DNA from: Colius striatus
Lineage: Eukaryota; Chordata; Aves; Coliiformes; Coliidae
Assembly (NCBI RefSeq): GCF_028858725.1
Contig: NC_084762.1
Location: 3,853,374-3,917,373 of the forward strand
Length of the DNA: 64,000 nucleotides
Reading direction: 5' to 3'
The position numbers and the translations under genes were made by a program. The notes below the pieces were generated by a model that did not search any database, was not told the origin of the DNA, and saw only the letters and a program-made list of their open reading frames with translations. This document shows positions 1 through 11,812 of this stretch, piece by piece (position 1 is the first letter of the stretch; the number at the start of each line of letters is the position of its first letter).

Positions 1-2339
1 GCCCGGCTGAGCTCGGCAGGTGGGAGCAAACTGTCTCCAAGAAGGGGCCCGAGCAGCAAGCGCTGCCCCAGCTCACGAGGCTCAGCAGATAGAGGCAAGG
101 GCACAGGCCCTGGGACCCACTTATGGCATGCCCCAAAGGGAGTCTTTCCACGCTGGGTCTGCTGGGCCAGCAGGAGGTTGAAAATCTTGCCCAAATGGAC
201 TGTGAAGCTTGGTTTGCTGGTGAGGTACCCCTTTCCACAGCCGTGGCTTGATATGGGTAAAGAGGAGATACGCAGTGGCGTGGGGGAACTGTTGGGTTGG
301 GTTCTGTTCTGTGTGAAGAATGGGGGGGACTGACCACTCTAGACCAGCAGTGACTGGAAGCGTCTCCTCAGGGACCAGTGACTGTTCCTGGGAGTGTATC
401 TTCAGGGACTGGTGGAGCCAGGTCACCTGAGCCGTCTTTACTGCAGAATAGGGATCACATCTCATGGAAAGCAGCCAAGCACGAGGTGAATGTTTGAAGT
501 AAGCGTGGGTAGAGAGGGTCAGAGCAGGCACTCCTCTTGCAGCCCTTCTTTCAGCATTTCCTGGCCACCTGGAAGTTCACACGGAGCGGTATCTCCACGT
601 CCTTCGTTCTCTACATACTTTGGGTGATGTCCATTCTCCCTGTGTCCACCAACACAAGCGGGACAGACAGGTGATTTCTTACTCCTGCATGCATGTAACT
701 AATCTACTCACTGCTCCAGATCTCAGGGGCCAAGAACACAGCAGATTACTTTCTGCTTTTAAGGACCTGATGCCTAACAAGATGACAACAATATCCATCC
801 AGGTTAACAAATTAGACAAAGGAAAAGAAACTCTTCAACCTCAGAATTCATAGCCATTGCTAATGAGTGGAGACTAGGATTAAAATGTTCCTGGGAGCCA
901 GGGCTCCTGAGGATGCTTGTGTGGTGACAAGACACTGGCCCAGCAATGCTTCTGGCCATGTAAAGCTATTCATGCAGAACCGTGCTCCCAGGGCAACTTC
1001 TTTTTTGACCTATGTTTATTTTGTTGGATAAATGTCACGTCCACTTTGTGTCTGTGTGTTAGCAGAGCTCATCAGGCGCCGTGTGTGTGTGTTTCTATAT
1101 GCACAACACACAGACATAATCACACATGAGTCCTCCAGTGTCACTTTTCCCAGAGCAGTGCAGCGCTTCGCATGTGAAACGAATCTTTATAGAAATAATG
1201 CCCCAGAGAGAACTTTTTCCAACCATTTTTTCCTCTTTTTTTTTTGCTAATACGTAAGATAAATGGAAATAGTGAGTCAGAATATATCTGTAATCACATG
1301 GCACGAAGAGAAGATTCAGTTTCAGAAATGCTGGGCTCTGTGTGTGTGTCAGTGCAGGAGGCAAGTCTGCAAGCTCAGGCCCTGCACACACATCCCAGAT
1401 CTGGCATTTGTGACTGGTGAACTGTTTTGAGAAGCAATGACATCTCAGCCCTGATTAGTCAAAGGTATTTTGCAACTGTCCTCTCGCTGAAGTGAGCTGG
1501 AGCTAAGGAAGTGTTCTGGGAAATGGAGGCTGCGCAGGGAGAGCAGAGCGCTGGGAATACGGGCTGCTAACTGTGGCTCTGCCACAAACTCATTGCTTTT
1601 GACCTTCAGCTCATCGTAAGGACACGAGTCCAAGAGTGACTTGGGGCTGCTTCTGTGTGTGACTGTCCCTCCTTAGCACTTGTTTGTCCTGCTGTCCATC
1701 AAGCTATCATTTTCTCAGCCCAAAACAAAAAGGCATGGGCAGGAGGTGAGGGGAAAATCCCCTGCAAAGGGATCCTGAGCACTGGATCATGTTTCCAGCT
1801 GTCATTCAGCACCCCTCCTCCCTGTCTCCAGTCCCCCCACAGCAGTACAGAGAACACAGACTGTGCTCCCACCCCACAGGTGGAGAAACTTGCTGCTCCC
1901 ATCACCTCGAGCTCCTCTGGGACTTGCTGCACCCTCCAGCATGGGCACTTCCCTCTGGCCAGTCATTGCCTTGAGCTCTAAACAATGGAGCTGTGTTTAA
2001 GGAATGAAGGGATTTAGAAAACAGGAAAAAAACCCCAAGTGATGACTGGGAAAAAAAAGGAAAAACAGGACTGCAAAGTACAAAGGGAGTTACAAAGGGA
2101 AAGAGAGGAAAAGAGACTTGAATAGCATTGAATATTTCCATTTCTTTTGTTTGAGAGTGTTTGGGTTTATTTAAAAGCTGCTTGGAAATGTGGAGGGTTT
2201 GGGGTCTTTCTCATCCAGGTGTTGTGTACACGTTGTTCCAATTAGAAGCATCTCCTTTGTATATTTAGCACTGTTTAGAGGGGACTGGGAAGATAAAGGC
2301 TGCCGAGGAATGCTTCGGGCAAGAGCTGGGCTCTCCAAA
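1..2339. other. Unique noncoding sequence, nothing recognised
   Basis: No repeat, RNA gene or convincing exon is visible. The longest open frame (121-531, minus, 136 codons) has no recognisable domain and no flanking splice signals. A short GT run lies near 1081-1092 and purine-rich sequence lies around 2010-2120. Confidence 0.5.
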
Positions 2340-2610
2340 CTGGCTTTTGTTGCGCCAGTGTGGATCACTTAATAATTCATATTTCAGAATACATTAATGC
2401 AAATGATAATTTGAGCTTGCTATTGAATTTTTAACTATGCAATACAAGCAATTTATGTTTCTGTTCATTTTCCCAGGTAAAACTGTTTAGACGTTTTTAA
2501 CATATGCTTGGTTTCACTCACCATATATCAACCCATTGTTTTAATTTGGGGGTAATTAAAAATTAGGAGCATCGCAAATAATACATGGAGCCCTGTGTTC
2601 ATGGAAGAAT
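2340..2610. promoter_or_regulatory. AT-rich enhancer-like stretch with a POU octamer
   Basis: This interval is AT-rich without being simple repeat, and stands out from its GC-balanced surroundings. It holds a perfect octamer ATGCAAAT at 2397-2404 (a POU-factor site), a CATTGTT SOX-like word near 2534-2540 and a TAATTA homeodomain core at 2553-2558, plus several more TAAT/ATTA cores. Such clusters are typical of conserved noncoding developmental enhancers in vertebrate gene deserts. Conservation itself cannot be seen from one sequence, so function is inferred. Confidence 0.28.
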
Positions 2611-4126
2611 AACAGGGAACTGATGCTCTGGCTTGCACTTGGGATGAAAGAGCTTTCTCAGAGATGCTGCGTAACAAAATAGAGATGTCTTGTGTTTATG
2701 CAGATCATCTACATCTAAATAGTAATTGCTGTGATTAATCTGGATCTGTCTCTGTCTTTAAATCATCGGCTTTCTTTGTTTTCCTGGAATTTTTTTCGAG
2801 GAGTGTTTGGTGTAGGAAAAACAAACATGTTGTTCCTCTCCTACAGGGCTGCTTGGATAATTATAAGTCTGAAAGTCAGAGGTTATTGAAGCTTTGCTTT
2901 CTTTTGTTGTGTTGTTGCTGGAAACTAATTGTCAGCTTTGACCCCACTTTTGAGAAACACGCTGGGAACACAAGTGGCAGGCGAGCTGCTAGACCCAGAG
3001 AGTCCAAGCCATGGGCTTTGTCCAGGGAAGAATGAGAAGCTCTGTAACTCTTGCCTCTGTGCTCCCCATGGCACAAGAGCCAGTCCTGCCTGCCCAAGTG
3101 ACCATGGTCCAGCAGTGTGGCACTTGGTGGGGATATCTTCCTCTTCCACAAACAGTGCACTTACCTTCTGTGACTTGTTGTGAAGAAGTGAAATGTCCAC
3201 AGAGAGGGCCAAGGGGTGTGGAGGGCATCCTGTGGCCCAGCTATCCCTTCTCTCTGCCTCACCTTTCTCACAGCGCCCCTGTGCCTCTGGCATGCTGTGG
3301 AGACGTTAGCTTGACTCTTGCTGTGCTCAAAGGGTCACATAACTTGTCTTCCACATGGCTCTGCCTCTAAAGAAGGACAAGAGAGAGACTTACACACCAT
3401 CTTCTGCAGCCCTGGAGGAGATGCTCCACCTCCCCAACTCTCCCACTTTTCCCTTCTGGGCAAGAAAATAACAACATTGCCTTCTACCTCTTTTCAGGAG
3501 AGCAAAGCCATCCTTTACCACTGCTGATGTCAGACTGCATTCCACAAACACTTTCCAGCCCCTTGGCTTCCGCCGGACCCTGACTGTTCAACTGTGATAC
3601 AGTGACAGCATTTCCTAGAGACGAGATCTACAGACAGATATGACCCATCTAACTGCTGGACCTATCCTTGAGCTCCCATATGCAAATTTCATCCTGTATT
3701 TAATCAAATATCATCCATCCAGGGGCAAGGAAAAGAAAAAACGAAGGTGCTATTAGAAAGGAAATGGTAATGAGAAGAAAAGAGATATCAAGGAGCCAAA
3801 ATAATTTCTTATAAATTAATATTACAACCTGGGGATATAAATATGCCTGGTTATTGGAAGGCATACTCTCCCCCTTAAACCCTTGCTAGAAGCATAAAAC
3901 TTCCCACGACATGCTGTATTGGTCAATGTATCTCTGTAAGAAGGTGCTTTGTATCTCAGAGGTAGCATAAGAGCCATTAGATGTGGGTGTTGCTATGGTA
4001 ACTGCTCTTTTTTTTTAATTGAATAGCATAGTAAGTAGTCTTGTAAAACCCACCAACCCGTAACTTGCTGGTGCCCTGAGGCAGCATTAATGCAAGCACC
4101 TTTTCTTTGTCTTATTTCCTTCCTAG
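2611..4126. other. Unique noncoding sequence, nothing recognised
   Basis: Overlapping open frames on both strands between 2853 and 3370 reflect locally higher GC content and share no recognisable domain. A minus-strand donor-like word (reverse complement of CTTACCTTC) at 3160-3168 has no convincing acceptor at a normal exon distance. Confidence 0.5.
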
Positions 4127-4230
4127 GGAGATGCAGGTACCTCAGCATAAGCTGCATCCTTACAAGGGCAGTAGCTGTGCCAGGAGAATATGTCCAGCTG
4201 CCTCTAAGCAAAGCGATGATAAACAGAAAG
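4127..4230 (+). other. Exon-like interval (candidate internal exon, 104 bp)
   Basis: A long pyrimidine tract from about 4099 ends in TAG at 4124-4126, and the interval closes with AAAG followed by GTAAGAT at 4231, a near-consensus donor. Two of the three forward frames are open right through (one stops at the eighth codon), but neither translation resembles a protein family I know. It could be an exon of a noncoding RNA, an unannotated coding exon, or a pseudo-exon; splice signals of this quality do occur by chance every few kilobases. Confidence 0.25.
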
Positions 4231-6099
4231 GTAAGATACACCACCTTTATTCCAGGCCACTTTATATACCACGAGGTCTCTTACAGCTGAGATGGGTAGC
4301 CAAAATCTTTTGCTCATGTGCCATCTTTCCCTTCTTTCACGCACAAATTCAGACTGGCCCCCAACTCCAACTCCCCAGCCACACTGCAGTGCTGCAGCCA
4401 GTTAGTAAACCATCCAAATGAAGCTTTCCAGTACACCAGCCAGTTGGATGAGATGAACTTTTGTTTGTAAGATTTATTTGGTTTCTTTTTCTCTTGATGT
4501 GTGTCAGGTACCCCTTAAATGTCCAAGACCTGCTTTTATAGTCCTGTCCAGGAGAGCAGTGGCCTATTTGACTGCTTGTCTGGATCTTGGATGCTGCCTT
4601 CTCTTGCTGCTGTTCATGCTTTAAGTCAGTTGCAGGCTATTTTTATAAGGACTAGAGTACCTCCCTGGACTAGATGCTCTCCCTGGCTGAAGTAAGGCTT
4701 CAAACCTGGGACTGACTATTCTCTCTCTCCATACATTGCAGTGTTATGTCACTTTTTTATCATATTTTTCGATTGTTTATCTGTAACCAGTCATCCCTGT
4801 GCAACCCACTGAAAGGGGCACTTCATCCTGATGAAGTGGAGACAACTGGCTTCATCAGTTTGGGATTTTCATTTCTATGTTACCTGGGGCAAAGTGCAGA
4901 GCTGAAATCTTGGGAATCCCCACTCAGGTGCTGCCAAACAAGGGTGTTGCTGACAGACTTTTGAGATGAGCATGGGGTGTTTTTCTGGTCATTTACAAGT
5001 TCTGCTTCAAATATTGCATGGTTTCATTCTTTAACGGGGCTTAAACTGGTCAGACCCAGAACTGTGGGTTCTACCCAAGCCTCCCAAGAAGCTCTCAGAG
5101 CATCTGACATGTTGACAGGGTTGAGCTGCCCACATAAACTCTGCTTTCTTCTAGAGCACTCTCCCACCTCAGTACCGTACCTGAGGCTGGGCAGGGCAGC
5201 CCCCCATTTCTCTTAGCACAGTTGTGCCACTGTGGGGGAAACAATTCAGGATTATAGGGTTAGACTTTGCTTCAAGGCTCTTCCTTAAGGGGTTTTTTTT
5301 TTCAGTAGCATTTTGATGTCAAATAGAAGGAAAACAAAGGGCACACAGAAATGATGCTGAACACAAATCTCAGCCTCAAAGAGCTGTGAACTTTAGGTAC
5401 ATTTGAGCAGTATGGCCAGAGCCCATGATGTATTTATTAACCAAAAGTGAGAAAACTCATCCTGCTTCGGGGGGCTGGAGTGAACTTTGGGTGGCAAGTA
5501 AGCCTGGCGTTGCTCTGCCGTTTGGGAAGTCAATTTCCCCCTAGAAGGAAGTCGTGGTCTGTAATCAAAGGCTGGTGAAAAGTGACTCATTTTGCTAGGG
5601 TGGCAAAGGCTTCTAATTTGTTTTGATATTTTTGGTCCTGTCTGGGGCACGTCCTTTATTGGAAAAGACAGATTAAAAAAATAGATAAAAAAGAAAGAGG
5701 AGCTAATGCTTGATGTGTGCTTGAGGAGCCTGGGTTTGTTCAAATGTGAGCGTGGAAAGTCTGAGTGATCTTCACATTCAGATCACAACTTCACTGGAAA
5801 GGAAAGGTCACTTCTTACGTTCTGGGGCAGCTTTTTCTCTTTTGTGCCCTTGGTAAGATCTCTCCTTTTGTATTATTATGGATGTACCTCAGTTTGGAAC
5901 TCTCCCTTTTTTTCCCTTTTTCCTTTCTCTCTTGTTTCATTTTTTCTGTAGAGAGAGCAGATATTTCATCTGTTAGAAGATGTACAAGAGAAAAGGAATA
6001 ATATATGCACCACTGTGGAAAGGCATGTCTCTGTTCATACCTTTGCATTTTGCAGGAAAATATGTCATTCCTTTCAGATCCATGAATTAAGATGCACTA
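4231..6099. other. Unique noncoding sequence, nothing recognised
   Basis: No repeats or RNA genes are seen. Open frames are all below 120 codons and look random. A T-rich patch lies around 5850-5950. Confidence 0.5.
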
Positions 6100-6240
6100 T
6101 TTTTTGCTGAAGGCTATTTTAAATTAGGCTAATAAATTGCTGCTCTCTGCCTTGCGTGATAATGCATTACATTATCTACTGATGTACACGTATTGTTTGA
6201 CTCTAATGGTGTGGAAATTAAATGTTAGACATGGGCCAGA
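6100..6240. promoter_or_regulatory. AT-rich enhancer-like stretch
   Basis: Dense TAAT/ATTA homeodomain-type cores, with a small inverted repeat at 6158-6176 (7-bp arms GATAATG / CATTATC, 5-bp loop). It resembles the AT-rich core of vertebrate conserved noncoding elements. Only motif content supports this; conservation has not been tested. Confidence 0.22.
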
Positions 6241-6564
6241 TGTTCCTATAGATGAATATGAAGTATGATTCTGTCATAGCCAGTCTCAGTGGGATGGAAG
6301 GTAGACGGTGAGACAACAGCGACAAAAAATCTCAAGTGGGTCGCTGGCACCCACACCCAAGATCCAGCCTGAACCCTGAGCTGTCGAGGAGCATTACTAA
6401 CCTGAGCTCCTTCATTCTTCCTCAGCCAGAGCTAATGCCTTTCTTATTTCAAATGCTTCAGTGCTTAAGCCACAAAAAAGTCGCTCATGGAGATGGTAAA
6501 TGGTTACTGTCCCTGTCAGACTGACAGGAGCAGCTTGGGGTGCATCCCAGGCTCCTGCCTTAGC

Positions 6565-6688
6565 TACAAACATTTCCCTAAGTAGGTCATACTTAGGGAA
6601 ATGGTCTAGGGGTTGATAGGGCTGGGACAAAGGCTGGACTTGATGATCTTAAAGGTCCCTTTCAGCCAAAATGATCCTCTGATTCTAC
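6565..6688 (+). mobile_element. CR1 LINE 3'-end fragment
   Basis: The segment ends with the typical CR1 3' block: GGACTTGATGATCTTAAAGG, a TCCCTTTCAGCC-like stretch, then GATTCTAC. Only the last hundred or so bases of the element are present, the usual strong 5' truncation. A perfect 13-bp hairpin (6571-6603) lies just upstream of the conserved block. The exact 5' limit is uncertain. Confidence 0.8.
6571..6603. repeat. Perfect inverted repeat, 13-bp arms
   Basis: CATTTCCCTAAGT at 6571-6583 is the exact reverse complement of ACTTAGGGAAATG at 6591-6603, with a 7-base loop AGGTCAT. It lies at the upstream edge of the CR1 3' fragment, so it may be part of the CR1 3' untranslated region, where stem structures can help reverse-transcriptase recognition, or it may be accidental. 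Confidence 0.9.
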
Positions 6689-8309
6689 AAACATGTGGAA
6701 GCTCTTCCTCTGCCCTTCCCCCTCTCCCTCTGCATTTTCATGCAGTGGCTGAGGGGGCAAACAGATGTACATTACAGTGAATATTAATGAAGGTCCCCCA
6801 CTGGCATCTCCTCCCTGGAAAAAACAGGAGGAGAAGAGCTTACAATCTCCCTCGCAGGGCAAAATTACCCAGTGACTCATAATCTAAGCACCAGCAGAAG
6901 GCTGCTGAACACGGGTATTTAGGATATTTGATAATGACAGACAGGGGCGTTTTCAAAATTGGTAATAAAGCAGCTTTACTTTGGGAATGTTCTGGCTCAC
7001 TACAGCCTCAAAAAAAGAAGTGCTGACCAGGAGATTGACTGAATGTTTCTCCTTGCATGTGTGTATGTGCAGGTGTGTTCTGGCTGTTTGTGCAGCGGCA
7101 AGGACGGACAATTCTTGCACCATCGGTAGAGGTCTGTGAGCAAACCAGAAGGACTTCTGGGAGTGGTGAGTTGGATAATTCATGGATGCTTTATCACCAA
7201 AAGAGAGAGATGAACTTTGTTTTTGCCAGCCCTGCTTGCAGGGTTGGCGTCCTGTGACCACTGAGCTCAGCACAAACCTGCACTGAGGATGTTTTAACGC
7301 TGACCCGCATGGCCCCAGCCAGGCACCGAGACGGAGGGTGGTGAACTGCAGCGTGGCTGTGGGAATGAGCAGCAGCACATGGGAGCAGAAAGCAGCTTTG
7401 TGGGCAGGGGAAGGGCTTGTGCAATGGCTTCTGGAGAAAGGTACCGTGAGGTGAAGGACAGCTGGCTGTGGCCGGGCATTGCGCTGCTGCAGAGGAGCAG
7501 CGAGGGTCCAGCTGTGCCCCGTGACGGGATGCAATGGTCATTCCTTTCTGAGGCACAGGCACAGCTGGTTTGGGAGCTCTGAGCTGTGTCCTGGCCAAGC
7601 CTCCTATCAGGGTACAATATCTGCTTGCTTTTGCATGCCTGAGCTCAACAAAGACCAGGGGCTGTAAGGAGTTCTGTTATTCCCCCTGATGAACGTGTCA
7701 GTCGACTCCAAGAGGTCAGGTCCTAATGGTGAGATCCATCTCTGTGAGCAGTGTGGTAGGGTGGAGACAACATCCCTCCCCATCACTGTGCCCTGGCTGT
7801 AGGCATCACCAAAAAGACACGGCCATGAGCAAGCCAGAGTCCCTACCTCTGACCCCAGGTGAATGCAGGCAGCGTGGTTTGTGGAAAGCAAGGCTCCTTC
7901 CCCATCTAGCTGAAGCGTTTCCCAGGCCTCTTCAGTGGCAGGCACCGTGGGATATACTGGGGAATGTTTTCATCACAGCTAACAGAGGGCTATCCAGATT
8001 GCTCGTAACTGTTTTTAGCACAGTAAACATGTAAACCAAGTGCCTGGGGAGAGAGAAAAAAAAGAAAAAGGCCTGTCCTTGCAGTAGCTGATCATTTTTA
8101 ATTAAATCTCAATCTATCAATCTAGTTACTGTGTGAGGGGGAGAGAAGCAGCCCTGAATGATTTAGGCTGTGGGTAATCTGAGCTGTCTGCCAGCTCAGT
8201 GGCCCTGAGCAGCGACCAAACCCAGCCAAGGCACTGCAGCTGCCAGCAAGAGGGCAGAGCCTGGGCGCAGGATGAGTCCCACCAGTCCTGGCTCACCGTA
8301 CAGCTCGTG
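6689..8309. other. Unique noncoding sequence, nothing recognised
   Basis: Overlapping open frames on both strands at 6953-7670 (up to 193 codons on the minus strand) have low-information composition, no domain, and shadow frames of similar length on the other strand. This is what a stop-poor, GC-balanced stretch gives by chance. Confidence 0.45.
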
Positions 8310-8378
8310 GGCCCAGGGGGGCAGGTGATCCTCGAGGTCCCTTCCAACCTGGTGTTCTACGATTCTAAAACTCTATGA
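8310..8378 (+). mobile_element. CR1 LINE 3'-end fragment, very short
   Basis: The diagnostic tail is present: GAGGTCCCTTCCAACC at about 8334-8349, then three diverged tail units (TTCTACGATTCT, CTCTATG) ending near 8378. Only the last 70 or so bases of a CR1 copy are recognisable. Confidence 0.8.
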
Positions 8379-11193
8379 AACAAAGAAAATCCTTAAAACT
8401 ATGTGGAGCCACGGAAATGCAAAGCTTGGCTCTGCATCTGTCAACTTGAGTGGGCATCTTCCTCTTTTACTCTGTGGGACCAAGGCTAGACCCTGATTAA
8501 TGGAGCTTCAGGCTAAACACACGCAGTGTTTAGTGGTAGAGGGGGAATAAACCCCCCAACCTAAATCTTTTCTGTTTCTTATAAAGTTGAGTTGTCATTC
8601 TGAAACCCCCACTGTAGGTCTCTGTGGGCAGCCTTCCCTGAAGGAGATGGATGGGATTTTTCCTCCATACCTTCCTCAAAGTTCTTCATCCTGGATGGCT
8701 GCATAAATGAAAGTGATAACGATCGCTGTCCTTTGTTACAATGATTTCTTGCAGCAGGAAGCGACTCCTATGGCAGCCAGGCAGTAACAGTCAGGAACTT
8801 TCTATCCCTTCACCAGAAGAAGGTGCCCAACAGCCCTGCACAGGAGGATCTCTCCTACACTTGTCAGGGCTGTGCCAGGCTTCCCACCTTTGGAATCACA
8901 AGTTGTTCACTTTGTAGGATTTGCTCCTTTTTGTCTGTGCTTTCATCCTCTCTGCAGAGACTCCCACAGAAACTCTTACATGAGAGCTTGTGCTTCCTTT
9001 TCATGATGCAGACCTGTGGCCAAGGAAAAGCGGGCCCAGATCTCCAAACTCACACCACTGCAAGCACCATCCGATGGGAACTGCTACTGTACAGAGCTGA
9101 GCACATTCTGACCGATGGCCCGGCTGACTGATCAGTGCTCACACAAGCCAGACACATCTCTTATTGCTATCAGCTTTATCTGGAGCTGCTACTTATTTAG
9201 AATGCCTTGACCACCACCGTGGGAAGCCAAAATCAAGAAGACTCTGTAAGAAAAGTCACTGTGCCTACAAATGAAAAAACCTACCCTGTCTTTTCCTTTT
9301 GCTCTTTAATTCCCACTGCAAAATCACGTCCTGGTGAGTCATGACATATGCACAGCACCATATGGATGAAATAAGTTGTCTCTTCTGTCCTTCCCCTGCT
9401 ACAGCTGCTTCCTCACCCCCACTCATTCTTGTTTCTAGACCTTATTCACCAAAACTTTCCAAGAAATAAAGAAAGAAGGAAGTTTTCCTATAGCCACCAG
9501 TGCCGTTAGGACAGTGCAAGCGTTTGGCATGGATTTAACCCACAGCTTCAGGCCAGGACTGTGAGCCTGAGCTCTGACTGATGATGTGTGCAATTGCTGT
9601 GCCACGCTAAGCTAATCACAAGCCAGCCTGAAGTGTCAGTGTGAGGTGGACAAATGCTAAGTGGGAAACCAGATAGGAAATAATAAGTCTTTCTTTTACC
9701 CTATGAGCCCACCAAGAATTGTTTGCTGGTGATGAAACCTCTGCAAACACATCCCTGCAGATTACCTGAATACGGCCCCATCTCAGAGCTGCTCAGTGAA
9801 GTACTGAACAGTGGTTTCCTCTTTGCAAATCTGTCTTTGTTAAAAAAAGAGGTGAGGTCAAAGTTTTCAAGAGTATGAAGTGCTTCAGGTTGAACCCCTG
9901 GCTCTAGATACTGGGAACATCTTGTTCCACTGGGAGTGTCTCTGAGCAAACGTTCCCAAGCACCCTCCTCCTGCAGCACAGGGAGGACAGCTGTGGGCAC
10001 CCAAACAGGGAATGGTTGCATCTGAAAGAGGAGGCTCAGTGAGTTGGCATAAGAGATGCCAGCAGACCTTTAGTTTGTTGTGTGAAGCATGAGGGCCTAC
10101 TTCTGGCCAAGGAAGTAAATGGAATTTGTCTGCAAGCTTCTCCTCCTACAGTGCTAAAATATTTCCTTCCAGCACTCTTTATTTTTGATTAAATGCCACA
10201 TCTCTGCTGCCTGCTGCTCCCCTCTCCATTCTCCCCTGCTTCTCTTCTCTTCCAGCTTCTCTTTGCACTCTTGCCTTCTCCCATTTGTTTTCCTCTTGGA
10301 CATTTAGTGCAACATCCCATCATGTACCATGATGTTTATCCTCTCCATAGACTCCAGCTAGCCCTTGTAAGCTCCCCTGGCAGTTGTCCTGCAGCACTGT
10401 TGCCATACTCTCGCTTCCTTGGTCCTTTGCCCCTCACCAATTATGGGCATTTGTTTGCATTTGCACAAGACACAGGCACATTCTTTTTTAAAGATCTTAT
10501 CACACAACTATGTCAAGTTCCCAGCACCACTTGCATCATGTACAGTGCTGCATTCTTCACAGATGAAATGGCAGCTTGCTGGCTGCTTGTAGGGGCCGAT
10601 AAAATGGAAACCACGAGAAGATTGAAACAGAAAATTGATCTGTGTGGGCCAGTTCATGACCCTGAAACCATGAAATAATCCTTGTCTTTGGTCTGCCACT
10701 GACCTAACCATAAAGAAATGGACAGTTTCTTGTTACCTAACAACACCCTTTTCTGAGAGATAGATAAGGAGTCTTAAATAATAGGTCTCCTGGGAAGCAG
10801 CAGCAAAGTGTGACTCCAGCAGTGGGACTCTGCCACGGTAACCTCACTTAACATGGGCAATACTGTGTCTTCTCCTATCTGATCTGCACTTTCAACAATA
10901 ATTTGCTTAGGAATGGCTCCAGTGGAGAAATCCTAGTGTCCACATGAAAATCCTGCTTGTTGCAGAGAAAAGTCACTTTCCCAGGGCAGGACTGGACTTC
11001 AAGATGCCTACCGAGGAATGTGGTTGGTTCTCTAGTTCATCTCAGGCTCAGAGAAAATCTGTGTTCAGTTTTCACCAGGTCCTGTTGCTCAAGCACAAGC
11101 TCAGGCACTTGGCTGGTTTTGCTCATAGAGCAGCAGCCAGTATCTTCTCCTGCAACCTCTGACATCTCTTTTATGGTGCTCTCATTTTTCCAG
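8379..11193. other. Unique noncoding sequence
   Basis: No repeat is seen. A possible small minus-strand exon at 9766-9830 has a T-rich acceptor tract on its right and a weaker CAG|GTAATC donor on its left, too weak to call separately. The 161-codon frame at 10193-10678 is pyrimidine-driven and shows no domain. Confidence 0.45.
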
Positions 11194-11404
11194 ACCTGGC
11201 AGCAAGAGGTTCAAGAGGAGCTGAGAGGAGAAGAGGAATTCCTGCCAGACACTGCAGGGATGTTGAATTGCGCCCTTGGGTCTCAGTCTGCTCACTGCAC
11301 AGACATCAGCCTGTGGAGCAAGGCTCACAAAGCAAACCCTTCTCAGGTGCTTTGAGCAAATTCTTGAGTTTCAGAGAAAGCTCCACTTGGACAAGCAACA
11401 AAAG
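11194..11404 (+). other. Exon-like interval (candidate exon, 211 bp)
   Basis: The acceptor CTCATTTTTCCAG ends at 11193, and the interval ends AAAG before GTGAGG at 11405. One frame is open from 11196 to the donor; joined to the next interval (11724-11812) that frame meets a TAA within the second. No known domain appears. An alternative weaker donor is at 11346. It may be a noncoding RNA exon or chance. Confidence 0.22.
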
Positions 11405-11723
11405 GTGAGGCAGCCAACTCATACAACAGGCCCCAAGCCACACACGTGGGAGTGCCAGTCAGACCTGTTTGGTATGGGGTGTTACTGGTGACAGGAGAAA
11501 GGCACATGCAGGTGTTTCTAGCAGTGTCTCACAGCCTCTGCTGTGACAACAGTGGTGGTGACTGGGGAGGCTTGGTGTTGCTATTAATCCTGCTCAAAGA
11601 CCATGTAGATGGGATGACACCGCTCCAGTTTCTCTTCCTAACTAAATTATTGCACAGCCAAAGCTAAGGGGCTGGGAGAAGTTCAACAGAAATATTGCAG
11701 CCTTTTTTTTGTTTTTCCTTCAG

Positions 11724-11812
11724 GTTGAACTCAAGGAAAATTATGTATTTAGGAAGAAAGAAGGGACACAGCCTTCATTAAGATGCTCTGAGCCTGCGCC
11801 ACTTGAAACTCG
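11724..11812 (+). other. Exon-like interval (candidate exon, 89 bp)
   Basis: The acceptor is strong: a T-rich tract from about 11703 with CAG at 11721-11723. The donor is near-consensus: CTCG|GTGAGTG, GT at 11813-11814. Frame 1 is open throughout, the other two contain stops. It lies 319 bp after the previous exon-like interval on the same strand, a plausible short bird intron. I do not recognise the translation. Confidence 0.28.

Noticed and set aside
6953-7534. 193-codon minus-strand frame
   Set aside because: Several overlapping frames on both strands are similarly long; composition looks random and no family is recognised.
10193-10678. 161-codon plus-strand frame with a hydrophobic start resembling a signal peptide
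   Set aside because: The hydrophobicity comes from a pyrimidine-rich tract; no domain follows.
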